Shown here: positions 9,079 to 19,600 of the stretch, in pieces
Layout of the letters: each line of letters begins with the position of its first letter
Position numbering within the stretch: position 1 is the stretch's first letter
NCBI RefSeq assembly: GCF_039691755.1
Contig: NZ_CP137552.1
Location: 2,666,001-2,730,000, forward strand
DNA from: Halomonas sp. Bachu 37
GTDB lineage: Bacteria > Pseudomonadota > Gammaproteobacteria > Pseudomonadales > Halomonadaceae
Direction: 5' to 3'
DNA: 64,000 nt
Made by a program: the position numbers and the translations under genes
Notes under the pieces: generated by a model
What the model was told of the DNA's origin: nothing
The model's database searches: none
The model's input: only the letters and a program-made list of their open reading frames with translations

Positions 9079-9922
9079 GGTCGTTCGACCTCGTCTCAAG
9101 GTTGTCCGCGTGGGCGCTTGCGTCGTCATCGACGTGAGGGGCCACGGCGCGGGCCGCCAGCCTTGCCTCGAGTTCGGCAAAACTCAGCGGCGGGTTTGAC
9201 GCCGTCTCGGCGTGCTGGGTGTCGGCTGTCTCAGCCGTCGGGGGTATGGATTGCGTTTCTGTCGATGTTATTTCTTTCGATGTTGTTTCTGTTGCTTGCT
9301 TACCTGATTGCGTATCGGCCTGTGAGTCACTTCCTGGTTGGGCATCGGCTCCTGGCGTCAGGAAGGCGCCCTGCTCCTGCTCGGGCAAGGCATCTCCCAG
9401 CAGGGTATGAATCGGCGGCAGCGCATCCAGCGTCTTGAGTCCGAATTCATCAAGGAACGTACGGGTGGTAGCGTAGACCGCCGGACGCCCCGGGACATCC
9501 CGATGACCGACCACACGAATCCATTCGCGTTCCATCAAAGTGCGCATGATCGAACTGCTCACGCTGACGCCGCGGACCTCCTCGATATCGCCGCGGGTAA
9601 CCGGTTGGCGATAGGCAATGAGCGCCAAGGTTTCCAGCAAGGCGCGGGAGTAGCGCTGCGGGCGTTCATCCCACAGCCGCGACACCCACGGCGAGAGCCG
9701 TGGGCGGATTCGAAGCTGGTAGCCGGATGCAGTTTCCAGCAACTCCAGGGCGCCCGCGTCATGGCGCGTCTGCAGCTGCTCCAGGGCCTGACGAAGCTCG
9801 CGTCGCGGTGGGCACTCGGCGGCTTCGAACAGCACTTCCAGGCGCTCCAGGGAAAGAGGCTCGCCGGCAGCCAGCAGGGCCGCTTCGAGAATATCCTCGA
9901 GCTGGACCTCCGCTGGCATCAT
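9062..9922 (-). CDS. scpB: Segregation and condensation protein B
   Basis: 286-aa ScpB, the winged-helix partner of ScpA in the SMC-ScpAB chromosome-condensation complex. The conserved part is residues 1-180 ([60 protein letters not shown]). The remaining ~100 residues are Ser/Thr/Glu-rich and disordered, longer than in compact ScpB proteins, and contain an imperfect 15-bp DNA repeat (9262-9291). Its ATG overlaps the scpA stop by four bases. Confidence 0.95.
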   Translation of the reverse strand: MMPAEVQLEDILEAALLAAGEPLSLERLEVLFEAAECPPRRELRQALEQLQTRHDAGALELLETASGYQLRIRPRLSPWVSRLWDERPQRYSRALLETLALIAYRQPVTRGDIEEVRGVSVSSSIMRTLMEREWIRVVGHRDVPGRPAVYATTRTFLDEFGLKTLDALPPIHTLLGDALPEQEQGAFLTPGADAQPGSDSQADTQSGKQATETTSKEITSTETQSIPPTAETADTQHAETASNPPLSFAELEARLAARAVAPHVDDDASAHADNLETRSNDHEQDT

Positions 9923-10833
9923 TCTCCCTCCTCACCGGTGGCAAACGCCGACTCGCCGCCGTCCATTGCTTCGTCTTCTTCAGCCACCGACTCGTCGTCC
10001 CCTGCGCTGCGCGCGCGTACATGGATCGGCGACAAGGGCGCATTCTGCACGATCTCGATCAAGCTTTCCTTCGCCAGTTCCAGAATGGCCATGAACGTCA
10101 CCACTACCCCGGCGCGCCCCTCTTCGAGGGCGAACAGGGATTCAAAGGGCGTGTAGTGGGCGTGGGATAGCTGATCCATGATCTTGAGCATGCGTTCACG
10201 CGTGGAGAGCACTTCGCGGCTGATCTGGTGCGCCTGGGCCAGCTCGGCGCGCTTGAGGATATCGGTCAACGCGCCCAGTAGCTCGTCGAGCTCCACCTGG
10301 GGGTGGATCACCCGAGATTCCAGCGGCGGCAGGCCCGCCTGGGCAGCAAACCAGTCACGTCCGGCGCGCGGCAAGGTTTCCAGCGCTTCCGCCGCCTCTT
10401 TGAGTCGCTCGTACTCCTGCAGACGCCGAATGAGCTCGGCACGTGGATCTTCCTCTTCCTCCTCGCTTCCCGGCTTGGGCGGGCGCGGCAGCAAGGTACG
10501 CGACTTGATTTCCGCCAGCATGGCCGCCATCAACAGGTACTCACCAGCCAGTTCGATTTCCATCGCCTTCATCAGCTCGACGTATTCGATGTACTGGTGG
10601 GTGATGGTGGCCACATTGATGGAGAGAATATCCAGGTTGTGACGCCGTATCAGATACAGCAGCAGGTCGAGGGGGCCTTCGAAGGTTTCCAGAAAGACGC
10701 GCAGGGCTTCGGGAGGGATGTACAGATCCTCCGGCCACTGGGTGATCGGTTCGTCGAACAGGCGACCCAGCGCCTCCTCCCCGGCCGGGGCGGCGGAGTC
10801 GACTGTGAGGTCGGCGCTTGTCGTCTCGCTCAC
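9919..10833 (-). CDS. scpA: Segregation and condensation protein A
   Basis: 304-aa kleisin ScpA bridging SMC heads. Hallmark N-terminal segment is FEGPLDLLLYLIRRHNLDILSI, followed by the helical AEYLLMAAMLAEIKSRTLLPRP region; an acidic EEEEED stretch sits mid-protein and a winged-helix-like C-terminal part covers residues 215-270. First gene of scpA-scpB-rluB. SMC-ScpAB alongside other Halomonadaceae-type gene order suggests condensation by SMC rather than only MukBEF; the smc gene is not in this window. Confidence 0.95.
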   Translation of the reverse strand: MSETTSADLTVDSAAPAGEEALGRLFDEPITQWPEDLYIPPEALRVFLETFEGPLDLLLYLIRRHNLDILSINVATITHQYIEYVELMKAMEIELAGEYLLMAAMLAEIKSRTLLPRPPKPGSEEEEEDPRAELIRRLQEYERLKEAAEALETLPRAGRDWFAAQAGLPPLESRVIHPQVELDELLGALTDILKRAELAQAHQISREVLSTRERMLKIMDQLSHAHYTPFESLFALEEGRAGVVVTFMAILELAKESLIEIVQNAPLSPIHVRARSAGDDESVAEEDEAMDGGESAFATGEEGE

Positions 10834-11081
10834 GCGGGTCGGCTCTCCTGCTGGATGCTTCCGGCGGATGCCGGTGCAAATACGCCTAGTCTACCAAATT
10901 CGGGCCACTATCCCATGTTTTCAATCATTCCAAGGTTTCCGTCACGGCGCCAACGGGAAAACAGGGCCTAACGATGAAAAAGTGGCGCTGAACCACTATC
11001 CTGCGACACCGTACAAGACACGCCAATTTTCGGCTGCGGGAACGGCTTCCCTGGCGGCCACCTGATACATGGAGGGTTCGG

Positions 11082-12362
11082 GTGCATCGACTACCGGCAA
11101 CGCTACCTATTCTGTTCATTTGCGAGATCAGCTTCCTGCTCGGCCACGGTCTGATAATGACCCTGCTCGGGGTACGCATGTCACTCGAAGGCTTCCCTTC
11201 GCAGATGGCCGGGCTCTTGATGTCGAGCTTCTCACTGGGCTTCGTTCTCGGCAGCTACCTGCTGGAAAAACGCATACGCAGTGTCGGTCATATTCGCGTA
11301 TTTGCCGCTTGCGCAGGGCTTCTTGCCGTGACGGCAATGCTTCACGGGCTGTGGGTCAATCCTTGGGCCTGGCTGGCCTGGCGCCTGTTCGGCGGTATCG
11401 CCACCGCCGGCATGCTGATGGTGATGGAGTCCTGGGTATCGGGAGAGTCCACCAACGAAAACCGTGGCCGGGTACTGGGCTTGTACATGATCATTTCCAC
11501 CCTGTCGCTGGCCGGCGGCCAATGGATGCTCAACTTCGGCGATCCCAGTGGCCCGGCGCTGTTCTCGGTGGTCGGCATACTGTTCGCGCTGTCCCTGGTG
11601 CCGCTTTCGATCTACCGCATGCACGGACCTAGCCAGCATCACAACGTTCAGCCACAGAAGATTCGTCTCAAGGCGCTCTATCAGCGCGCCCCGGTGGGGC
11701 TGGTAGGGGCCTTCACCGCCGGCTTGATGGCGCAGGCGTTCTTTGCCATGACCCCCTTCTACGGCCAGGAGATCGGATTGAGCACCGGGGAGACGGCGCG
11801 CTTCATGGCCATCACCACGCTGGTAGCACTGTTCGCCCAGTGGGGCCTGGGCAGGCTTTCCGATCGTATCGACCGGCGCAAGGTCATCCTGTGGATGGCG
11901 GTAACCATGGTCATCTCGGGCAGCCTGATCAGCTTCGCCGCTCGCACGGAGTTCATGGTGCTGCTGGTGGTGGCGTGCTTTCATACCGCCATGCTGCATA
12001 CTCTCTATTCGCTCAGCCTGGCCCACACCAACGACTGGCTGGAGCCGGGGGAAGTGGTGGCCGCCAACGCCAAGATCATGATCTGGTACGGCATCGGCTC
12101 GATCATCGGGCCATTCAGTGCCTCGCTGGTGATGCAGGTGGCGGGACCGGATGGCCTGTGGTTGTTCCTGGGCGGCGCCGCCCTGGCTCTGAGCCTGTTC
12201 GTGACAGCTCGTCTGCTGAAACGCCGGGTCAATGAACCCGAGGTCGAACAGGAACCCTTCGTGGCGGTCCCCAGCATGGAAACGCCGCACTTCGCCGAAC
12301 TCGACCCGCGCCTGGAACACGACCAGCTGGAGTTCCACTTCGAGGAGCCCAGTCGCGACTGA
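11082..12362 (+). CDS. Major facilitator superfamily transporter
   Basis: 426-aa, twelve-span MFS protein. It starts at GTG 11082, chosen because GGAGGG ends five bases upstream. The cytoplasmic loop motif after helix 2 is visible (GSYLLEKRIRSVGHIRV) and its repeat in the second half reads LGRLSDRIDRRKVIL, a good match to the MFS signature. The general look is YcaD-like. The C-terminal ~45 residues are acidic and soluble. Substrate unknown. It is divergent from scpA (248-bp gap with nothing I could call) and its stop lies three bases from the convergent efflux permease. Confidence 0.85.
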   Translation: MHRLPATLPILFICEISFLLGHGLIMTLLGVRMSLEGFPSQMAGLLMSSFSLGFVLGSYLLEKRIRSVGHIRVFAACAGLLAVTAMLHGLWVNPWAWLAWRLFGGIATAGMLMVMESWVSGESTNENRGRVLGLYMIISTLSLAGGQWMLNFGDPSGPALFSVVGILFALSLVPLSIYRMHGPSQHHNVQPQKIRLKALYQRAPVGLVGAFTAGLMAQAFFAMTPFYGQEIGLSTGETARFMAITTLVALFAQWGLGRLSDRIDRRKVILWMAVTMVISGSLISFAARTEFMVLLVVACFHTAMLHTLYSLSLAHTNDWLEPGEVVAANAKIMIWYGIGSIIGPFSASLVMQVAGPDGLWLFLGGAALALSLFVTARLLKRRVNEPEVEQEPFVAVPSMETPHFAELDPRLEHDQLEFHFEEPSRD

Positions 12363-12365
12363 TGA

Positions 12366-13406
12366 CTAGGCCAGGCGTTGCATCGTCATCCGCCGTAGCG
12401 GGCGGATGGCCACCAGCACCAGCAGGACCAAGGCAGTCCATTCCAGCCACGGCGGCAGCAGTTCCTGCACCACCCCGACTTGCTCGGGCAGGTCGAGCCC
12501 CCATTGGGCCACCACGACGTTGACTACCGCTCCGACCAGCAGCGCCATGCCCATGATACCCACCAGATAGGCCGCCAGGGCGCGGCTGCCCAGTTCACGG
12601 CGCAACACTCCCAGCGTGGCCATGCTGGTGATCGGCCCCGCCAGCAGAAACACCAGCACGGCACCCGGGGCCACCCCGCTGAGCAGCATCCCCGCGGCGA
12701 CGGGAGTGGCCGCGGTCGCACAGAGATAAAGCGGGATTCCGATGACCGCCATCAGCAGCATGATGCCCACGCCGCTGCCATGGGTGGCGATCGTCTCGGG
12801 CGGTACCCAGGCCATCAATACCCCCGCCACCAGCAGTCCCGCCAGAATCCACAGGCTGATGTCATCGAGTACGTCGTTGAAGGCGTAGTGCATGCCGTCG
12901 CGCAGGCGTGACATCGGCGTCAGCGCCACCGGTTGAGTGTTCGACGTCGTACACCCCGAACTGCAGCAGCCTCCCTCGTCACGGGTCTGGCGCGAAACGA
13001 CCTTGTCCCGTCCGGTCACTGCCACCAGCAAGCCCGTCGCAATCGCCGTGGCCACAGCTCCCGCCACGCGAGCCACCAGCATGAAAGGTCCCAGCAGGGC
13101 GTAGGTGATGGCCATGGAATCCACCCCCACGCCCGGCGTACCGATCAGAAACGCCGTGGTCGGCCCGCGCCCGGCCCCCTTGCGATGCAGGGCCAGGGCG
13201 GTGGGAATCGCCCCGCAGGAACACAATGGCAAGGGCGCTCCGATCACCGCCGCCCGCACGATCCCCATCACGCCGGTGCCCCCGACCCAGCGGGTCAGTA
13301 CCGACTCGGGGAGGAACCCCTTGATCAGCCCAGCCACGCACAACCCCAGCAGCAGCCACGGGGCTGCCGTCAGGGCGACGTAAAGTATTTCATTGAGTAG
13401 TGTCAT
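12366..13406 (-). CDS. ArsP/SO_0444-type metal efflux permease
   Basis: 346-aa integral membrane protein of the DUF318/ArsP_1 permease family, of which SO_0444-like members are annotated as Cu/Zn efflux carriers. Start ATG 13406 has GGGAG upstream. The conserved half-repeat GAPLPLCSCGAIPTALALH carries Cys62 and Cys64 in the membrane; a soluble loop between the halves holds a cysteine patch GGCCSSGC (147-152), a likely metal site; the second half has GIPLYLCATAATPVAAGML. Divergent MerR regulator and a MerR-type promoter upstream argue for metal-induced expression. The metal is not determinable by eye. Confidence 0.83.
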   Translation of the reverse strand: MTLLNEILYVALTAAPWLLLGLCVAGLIKGFLPESVLTRWVGGTGVMGIVRAAVIGAPLPLCSCGAIPTALALHRKGAGRGPTTAFLIGTPGVGVDSMAITYALLGPFMLVARVAGAVATAIATGLLVAVTGRDKVVSRQTRDEGGCCSSGCTTSNTQPVALTPMSRLRDGMHYAFNDVLDDISLWILAGLLVAGVLMAWVPPETIATHGSGVGIMLLMAVIGIPLYLCATAATPVAAGMLLSGVAPGAVLVFLLAGPITSMATLGVLRRELGSRALAAYLVGIMGMALLVGAVVNVVVAQWGLDLPEQVGVVQELLPPWLEWTALVLLVLVAIRPLRRMTMQRLA

Positions 13407-13448
13407 TACCGTCTCCCGGCCTGGTGCCGATTTGGCTTCCAATGGCTT

Positions 13449-13490
13449 TTGTCACTAACGAGCATTGTCACTAACAATCATTGTCATTTA
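13449..13490 (-). repeat. Three 16-bp-spaced TTGTCA repeats in the permease leader
   Basis: TTGTCACTAAC at 13449 and 13465, and TTGTCATTTA at 13481, spaced exactly 16 bp. They fall in the predicted 5' untranslated leader of the efflux permease, between its promoter and start codon. Confidence 0.85.
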
Positions 13491-13504
13491 TCGACCATGG
13501 CGGT

Positions 13505-13535
13505 AGCGTAAACCCTGTAATCGTTACAGAGTCAA
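13505..13535 (-). promoter_or_regulatory. MerR-type metal-responsive promoter and operator
   Basis: On the minus strand: -35 TTGACT (13530-13535), a 19-bp spacer, and -10 TACGCT (13505-13510). Inside the spacer lies the perfect dyad CTGTAA-N3-TTACAG (13515-13529). A 19-20 bp spacer with a centred dyad is the hallmark of promoters that MerR-family activators untwist. It points toward the efflux permease, and the regulator gene begins six bases beyond the -35. Confidence 0.82.
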
Positions 13536-13540
13536 ATGAC

Positions 13541-13966
13541 ATGACGGAACTGCTCAAGATCGGCGAGGTGGCACGTTCCAGCGGTTGCTCGGTGGAGACC
13601 ATACGCCACTACGAAAAGCTCGGCCTGCTGACGCCACCCAAGCGGGGCGATAACGGCTATCGCTACTACACACCGAATGCGGTCGAACAGCTGGGATTCA
13701 TTCGCCATGGGCGCGAACTCGGGCTCGACCTGCACACCATCCATGAACTGCTGAACCTGACCTCGCACCCCGACGCCGAATGCCGCCAGGTGGATGCCAT
13801 CGCGTCACAACACCTGCAACGCATTGAAGCCCGTATCACGGCGCTGCAGGCGCTGGCCCAGGAACTGCGCACGGTGATCTCCCAGTGCCGAGGCGGCAGC
13901 ATTCGCGAATGCCGTATCGTGGAAGCCCTGTTTGAAACGCATGCGCCACGGGAAAACTCCGCCTAG
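13541..13966 (+). CDS. MerR-family regulator, CadR/PbrR-like
   Basis: 141-aa regulator starting at ATG 13541 (MTELLKIGEVARSSGCSVETIRHYEKLGLL), a textbook MerR winged-helix. The dimerisation helix and metal site show Cys81, Cys116 and Cys124 (ECRQVDAI ... SQCRGGSIRECRIVEAL), the three-cysteine layout of Cd(II)/Pb(II)/Zn(II) sensors such as CadR and PbrR. It is divergent from the efflux permease and should act at the dyad 13515-13529, which also overlaps its own promoter region. Inference: senses a soft divalent metal and activates efflux. The 3' end is one base from the stop of the convergent helicase gene. Confidence 0.88.
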   Translation: MTELLKIGEVARSSGCSVETIRHYEKLGLLTPPKRGDNGYRYYTPNAVEQLGFIRHGRELGLDLHTIHELLNLTSHPDAECRQVDAIASQHLQRIEARITALQALAQELRTVISQCRGGSIRECRIVEALFETHAPRENSA

Positions 13967-13967
13967 A

Positions 13968-15770
13968 TCACTCCGCCCCGTGGGCCTTGCGATAGCGGCC
14001 GCTATAGTCGAACAGCTTCTCGCGCAGCTGGAAGTGCCGCCCCACCTTGCGTCCGATGACGAAATCGGGTTGGCGCAGGCGCTGCCGCTCGGCGATCACC
14101 GCCTCGGGCGTGGCGGGCTGCCAGGACAAGCCGGGAGCGCGAAGGTGATCACGCAGGAAGACGCCGTAAAAGGCACGTCGCTGGGCGGCGGTTTCGAGGG
14201 CGAACCACTCCACCAGCGTCGCACCGTCCTCGTCGTGATAGGTGATCTTCAAGCGCGGGAGACCGCGCCCGTTGGTGGTGGATTCAAGCTGCATGCCGCT
14301 GACGCGCAATACCTTGGCGTCCTTGAGTTTCAGGGCGTCCTTGAGCTTGTCGTCGGCATCCACCAGCAGCACCTGGCAGCCATGGCAGCGCCTTGCCGCG
14401 ATATCGTTTTCCGTCCCGCAATCGCCACAGACCTTGAAGCGAAAGCGAAAATCGCACTGGTACTTTTTACAGTCGCCAGAGGCCGCCACAAGCCCTTGGC
14501 AGCGGCGGCCGAAGTGCTCGATGACGATATCGCCGTCGCGCTTGCCCCAGAAGAGATTGGCATGCCCGCATGCCGGACACTCCACCTGTACCGGCTCATT
14601 GTCGCCGGGCGGCTTGGGCGAGCCGACCTCCGGGGCGTAGAGATCCCAGGGGTTGCCGGCGTAATCCAGAATCAGGCAGTCGGTCTTGCCCGATGAAAGA
14701 CGTAGACCCCGCCCGACGATCTGCTGATAGAGGCTGACCGATTCGGTGGGCCGCAAAATCGCGATCAAGTCGACATGGGGCGCGTCGAAGCCGGTGGTCA
14801 GCACCGCCACATTGACCAGATACTTGATTTCGCGGGCCTTGAAGCCGGCGATCAACCGTTCGCGCTCCGCTGACGGCGTGGCGCCGGTAACCAGCGCCGC
14901 CACGCCGGCAGGAAGATACCCCATGATCTCCTCGGCATGGGCTACCGAGGCGGCGAAGATCATCACGCCCTGGCGGTTTTCGCTACGTTGGATGATCTCG
15001 CCGATGATACCCGGCGTGGCGCGATTGCCCGCGACCACCCGATTGAGCTCCTCCTCGCGAAACAGCCCCGTCGTGGCGGGCGTCAACCGCGAGAAGTCGT
15101 AACGCTCCACGGCGGCATCGATGCGCTCGGGCCTTGCCAGATAGCCCTGCTTGACCATCAGCCGCAGCGGTTGCTCGAAGACGCAATCACGAAAGAAGCA
15201 GTCTTCATCTCCGCGCACCATGCCGTGGGTATGGCGGTGATAGATGAACCCTTGCCCCAGGCGGTAGGGAGTGGCGGTGAGGCCGAGTATCTTGAGCTGC
15301 GGATTGTGCTTGCGCAGATGCTCGATTACCCGGCGATAGCTCGCGTCCTTGGCGAGCGAGACGCGGTGGCACTCGTCGATGACCAGCAGGCTGAACCCGG
15401 CATCGCTGAAATTATCCAGATTGCGCACTACCGACTGCACTGAGCCGAACACCACCTGGCGCCCGCTCTCCTTGCGCTTGAGCCCGGCGCTGAAGATATC
15501 CGCTTCAAGCCCGTAGGCTTGATACTTGGCGTGGTTCTGCTCGACCAGCTCACGTACGTGAGCCAGCACCAGTACCCGACCGCGGGCCAGGCGCGCCAGC
15601 TCGGCGATCACCAGGGACTTACCGCTGCCGGTGGGCAACACCACCACCGCGGGGTCGCTGGTGGCACGAAAATGTTCGACCACACGCGTCACAGCTTCAG
15701 TCTGGTAAGGGCGCAAACTCGGCGGCGAGCCGGAGGTAATATCGGTGGCAGGAGAACTGGATCGAGACAT
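13968..15770 (-). CDS. radD: RadD-like SF2 DNA helicase
   Basis: 600-aa superfamily 2 helicase matching RadD (YejH, 586 aa in E. coli), a DNA-repair ATPase that stimulates RecA strand exchange. Motif I is LPTGSGKS, motif II DECH (VIDECHRVS), motif III LTATPYR, and motif [13 protein letters not shown]-terminal to the helicase core are paired zinc-finger-like CxxC motifs ([27 protein letters not shown]) and a C-terminal domain ending in [10 protein letters not shown]. It is downstream of the crotonase gene on the same strand with a 16-bp gap. Confidence 0.87.
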   Translation of the reverse strand: MSRSSSPATDITSGSPPSLRPYQTEAVTRVVEHFRATSDPAVVVLPTGSGKSLVIAELARLARGRVLVLAHVRELVEQNHAKYQAYGLEADIFSAGLKRKESGRQVVFGSVQSVVRNLDNFSDAGFSLLVIDECHRVSLAKDASYRRVIEHLRKHNPQLKILGLTATPYRLGQGFIYHRHTHGMVRGDEDCFFRDCVFEQPLRLMVKQGYLARPERIDAAVERYDFSRLTPATTGLFREEELNRVVAGNRATPGIIGEIIQRSENRQGVMIFAASVAHAEEIMGYLPAGVAALVTGATPSAERERLIAGFKAREIKYLVNVAVLTTGFDAPHVDLIAILRPTESVSLYQQIVGRGLRLSSGKTDCLILDYAGNPWDLYAPEVGSPKPPGDNEPVQVECPACGHANLFWGKRDGDIVIEHFGRRCQGLVAASGDCKKYQCDFRFRFKVCGDCGTENDIAARRCHGCQVLLVDADDKLKDALKLKDAKVLRVSGMQLESTTNGRGLPRLKITYHDEDGATLVEWFALETAAQRRAFYGVFLRDHLRAPGLSWQPATPEAVIAERQRLRQPDFVIGRKVGRHFQLREKLFDYSGRYRKAHGAE

Positions 15771-15786
15771 CGTCAGTCGGGCGCTG

Positions 15787-16578
15787 TCAGTCGAAACGGG
15801 GCGTACGACGCGCCATGCGCGCGCTTACCGCCTCGCGATGCTCGTCCCCCGCCAGCAGCTCGCGCTGCAGATGTGCCTCGAGAGCCAGCCGGTCACGATG
15901 GACCAGGTCCGGGGCGCGCGCGAACAGCGTGCGTGCTGCGGCAACGGCCTTGGGCGAGCGCGTGGCGATAAGCGCGGCGGCTTCCCGGGCAGCCTCCCGT
16001 GGCGTATCGCTCAGGCGGGTGCCGAGCCCCAGTTGGAAAGCCTCCTCCCCCGCCACCTTGCGCCCGCTGATCGCCAGCTCCTGCAGCACATCCTGGCGCA
16101 GGCACTCCCCAGTCACGCTGATGGCCATATCGGGAATGATGCCCCAGTCGATCTCCAGCAGGGCCAGGCGCGCCTGGGGATGAAGAATGCGGATATCGGC
16201 CCCCAGGGCTATCTGCAGGCCGCCACCGTAGACATGCCCGTGCAGAGCAGCCACCACGGGAACGCCGGCTTCACGCCAGCCCAGGGCCAGGCGCTGGACC
16301 GGGTTGATACCCGCAGAATTGGGCGCCAGCAGGGTGGGCAGGCGCTCCGCCTCGCCCATGATCGACGCCATGTCGAGTCCGGCACAGAAGCTGTCGCCCT
16401 CTCCGGACAGCACCACGGCGCGCAGCCCATCGAGCCGGGTCAAGTAGCGCTGGGCAGCCAGCAGGCCGTCGATCATCGCCCAATCCAGGCCGTTGAGGTG
16501 TTCAGGTCGCGACAGCATGACCTCGGCCACATGATCGGCGAAGGTCAGTGTTACGCGTTCGTTCAGGACTTCGTGCAT
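15787..16578 (-). CDS. Enoyl-CoA hydratase/isomerase (crotonase) family protein
   Basis: 263-aa crotonase-fold enzyme. Start ATG 16578 with AGGAAACGAG upstream; the open frame extends further but lacks homology-like sequence. Oxyanion-hole segments are [20 protein letters not shown] and [16 protein letters not shown]. The catalytic acid position seen in classical hydratases is in [11 protein letters not shown] (Glu then Asp), so this may be a hydratase or an isomerase; substrate undecided. It lies between purL and radD on the same strand, with purL ending 35 bp before its start. Confidence 0.86.
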   Translation of the reverse strand: MHEVLNERVTLTFADHVAEVMLSRPEHLNGLDWAMIDGLLAAQRYLTRLDGLRAVVLSGEGDSFCAGLDMASIMGEAERLPTLLAPNSAGINPVQRLALGWREAGVPVVAALHGHVYGGGLQIALGADIRILHPQARLALLEIDWGIIPDMAISVTGECLRQDVLQELAISGRKVAGEEAFQLGLGTRLSDTPREAAREAAALIATRSPKAVAAARTLFARAPDLVHRDRLALEAHLQRELLAGDEHREAVSARMARRTPRFD

Positions 16579-16613
16579 TCTCGTTTCCTGACTCCGTGAT
16601 TGCATTCGCCGGC

Positions 16614-19600
16614 TCAGCCCAGCCACACCCGGGCGTTGCGGAACATGCGCAACCAGGCACCGTCCTCGCGCCACTGCGCCGGGCGCCAGGAGTTGGTCAC
16701 CGCACGGGTGACACGCTCCGGGTGCGGCATCATCACCGTGACCCGGCCGTCCGGTGTCGTCAGCCCGGTAATCCCAGAAGGCGAGCCGTTGGGGTTGGCC
16801 GGATAACGCGTGGTGGCCTGGCCGTAATTGTCGATATAACGCAGGGCGATCTGGTTGCTCGACTGCATCTTGCGCAGATGGGCGCTGTCACGGAATTCGG
16901 CACGCCCTTCGCCGTGGGCGACGGCGATCGGCAGTTGCGAGCCTTCCATGCCCGCCAGCAGAATCGACGGAGTCTTTTCCACTCGAAGCATCGCCACTCG
17001 CGCCTCGAACTGCTCCGACTCGTTGCGCACGAAGCTCGGCCAATCCTGGGCACCGGGAATCAATTCCTTGAGCTGGGAGAGCATCTGGCAACCGTTACAC
17101 ACCCCCAGCGCGAAGCTGTCGTCACGCTGGAAGAAGGCGGCGAACTGTTCGCGCGCACGCTCGTTGAACAGCACCGACTTGGCCCAGCCACCCCCGGCAC
17201 CCAGCACGTCGCCGTAGGAAAACCCGCCGCAGGCCGCAAGCCCTTTGAAGTCGTCGAGCCTCACCCGCCCTTCGAGAATGTCGCTCATGTGAACGTCCAC
17301 GGCGTCGAATCCGGCCTTGTCGAATGCCCAAGCCATTTCCAGCTGGCCGTTGACGCCCTGCTCGCGCAGGATCGCCATGGCCGGACGCGCCGTGTTGACG
17401 AACGGAGCGGTGATATCCTCATCGACATCGAAGGTCGCGGTGGCGGAGAGGCCCGGGTCGCGTGCGTCGAGCAGATTGTCGAACTCGTTCTTGGCACAGT
17501 CGGGATTGTCGCGCAGCGCCTGCATGCGATAACTGGTTTCCGCCCAGGTGCGCTGGGTGAGCTGGCGCGTGGTTTCCAGCAGCGGCTCCTCGAACAGCGT
17601 CACCCGGACCTGATCGTCGTAGCGCGGCCGCGCAATCACGCCGCAGGTCTCGATGCCGGCCATGGCGAACTGGGTCAGCACTTCTTCGGTGTCGGCGCGA
17701 TTGACCTGGATCACCGCACCGAGTTCTTCGCTGAACAGCGCGTTGAACGCCTCCACCGGCTCGTCGATCAACCAGTCGAGCTTGATCTCGAGCCCGGCGT
17801 GGGCGGCGAAGGCCATTTCCAGCAGGGTCACCAGCAAGCCACCGTCGCTGCGATCATGGTAGGCCAGCAATTTGCCGTCGCGGTTGAGCCCCTGGATCAC
17901 CTCGAAGAACGCCTTGATATCCTCGGGGTCGTCCACATCGGGACACTCATCCCCTATCTGGCCGTAAACTTGCGCCAGTGCCGAGCCGCCCAGGCGATTC
18001 TGGCCGTTGCCCAGGTCGATCAGGATCAAGTCGGACTCGTCCTGGTCGAGATTGATCTGCGGCGTCAGGGTCGCCATGGCATCGGTGACCGGGGCAAAGC
18101 CGGTGATCACCAGCGACAGCGGCGAGGTAACGCTCTTCTCCTCGACTTCGCCCTTGTCGTCCTCGTGCTGCCAGGCGGTGCGCATCGACATCGAGTCCTT
18201 GCCCACCGGGATGGCGATGCCCAGTGCCGGACACAACTCCATGCCCACGGCATGCACGGCATCATACAGCGCCTGGTTCTCGCCGGGATGGCTGGCGGCG
18301 CTCATCCAGTTGGCGGAGAGCTTGATATCGGAAAGCTTGGCGATCGGTGCCGCCGCCAGGTTGGTGATCGCCTCGGCAACCGCCAGCCGGGCGCTGGCCG
18401 CGGGGTCGATCAACGCCACCGGCGGGCGTTCGCCCATGGCCATCGCCTCGCCGGCGTGGGTGTCGTAGCTGGCAGTGGTCACCGCCACATCCGCCACCGG
18501 CACCTGCCAGGGGCCGACCATCTGGTCCCGGGCGACCTGGCCTGTGATCGAGCGGTCGCCGATGGTGATCAGAAAGCTCTTGGATGCCACGGTGGGCAAG
18601 CGCAGCACACGGTCCAGCGCTTCGCGCAGGTCGAGGTTGTCCAGCATGATCGCCGGCATGGTCCGGGTTTCGCGCTGGAATTCGCGCAGCATCCTGGGTG
18701 GCTTGCCGAACAACACGCTCATCGGCAGGTCCACGGGCTTGCTGTCGAAATGACCGTCGCGCACTTCCAGGTGGTGGGCCTCGGTGGCCTCGCCGACCAC
18801 GGCATAGGGGCAGCGTTCACGGGCACACAGCGCCTCGAAGGTCGCCAGGTCCTCCGGCGCTACCGCCAGCACGTAACGCTCCTGGGCTTCGTTGCACCAG
18901 ATTTCCAGGGGGCTCATGCCCGGTTCGGCATTGGGTACGGCGCGCAGATCGAACATTCCGCCCCGATTGCCATCCTTGACCAGTTCGGGCAGGGCGTTGG
19001 AGAGCCCGCCCGCTCCCACATCGTGGATGAAGCGAATGGGGTTGCGTTCGCCCAACGCCCAGCAGCGGTCGATCACTTCCTGGGCTCGGCGCTCGATCTC
19101 GGGGTTTTCGCGCTGCACCGAGGCGAAATCGAGGTCGGCGCTGGAGGTGCCGGACGCCATCGACGAGGCGGCGCCGCCGCCGAGGCCGATCAGCATGGCC
19201 GGTCCGCCCATCACGATCAGCTTGCCGCCCACCGGAATCTCGCCTTTCTGCACATGGTGCGCGCGGATGTTGCCGTAACCACCGGCGAGCATGATCGGCT
19301 TGTGATAGCCGCGCCGTTCGATGCCATCATCGCTCAGCGCATCCTGTTCGTAGGTACGGAAGTAACCGGTCAGGTTGGGCCGGCCGAACTCGTTGTTGAA
19401 CGCCGCCCCACCGATGGGACCTTCGAGCATGATCTCGAGCGCCGAGACGATACGCTCGGGCTTGCCGTAGTCAAACGCCTCCCAGGGCTGGACGAATTCG
19501 GGAATGCGCAGGTTGGAAACGGTGTATCCGGACAATCCCGCCTTGGGCTTGCCGCCGATGCCGGTAGCGCCCTCGTCGCGAATCTCGCCGCCGGAGCCGG

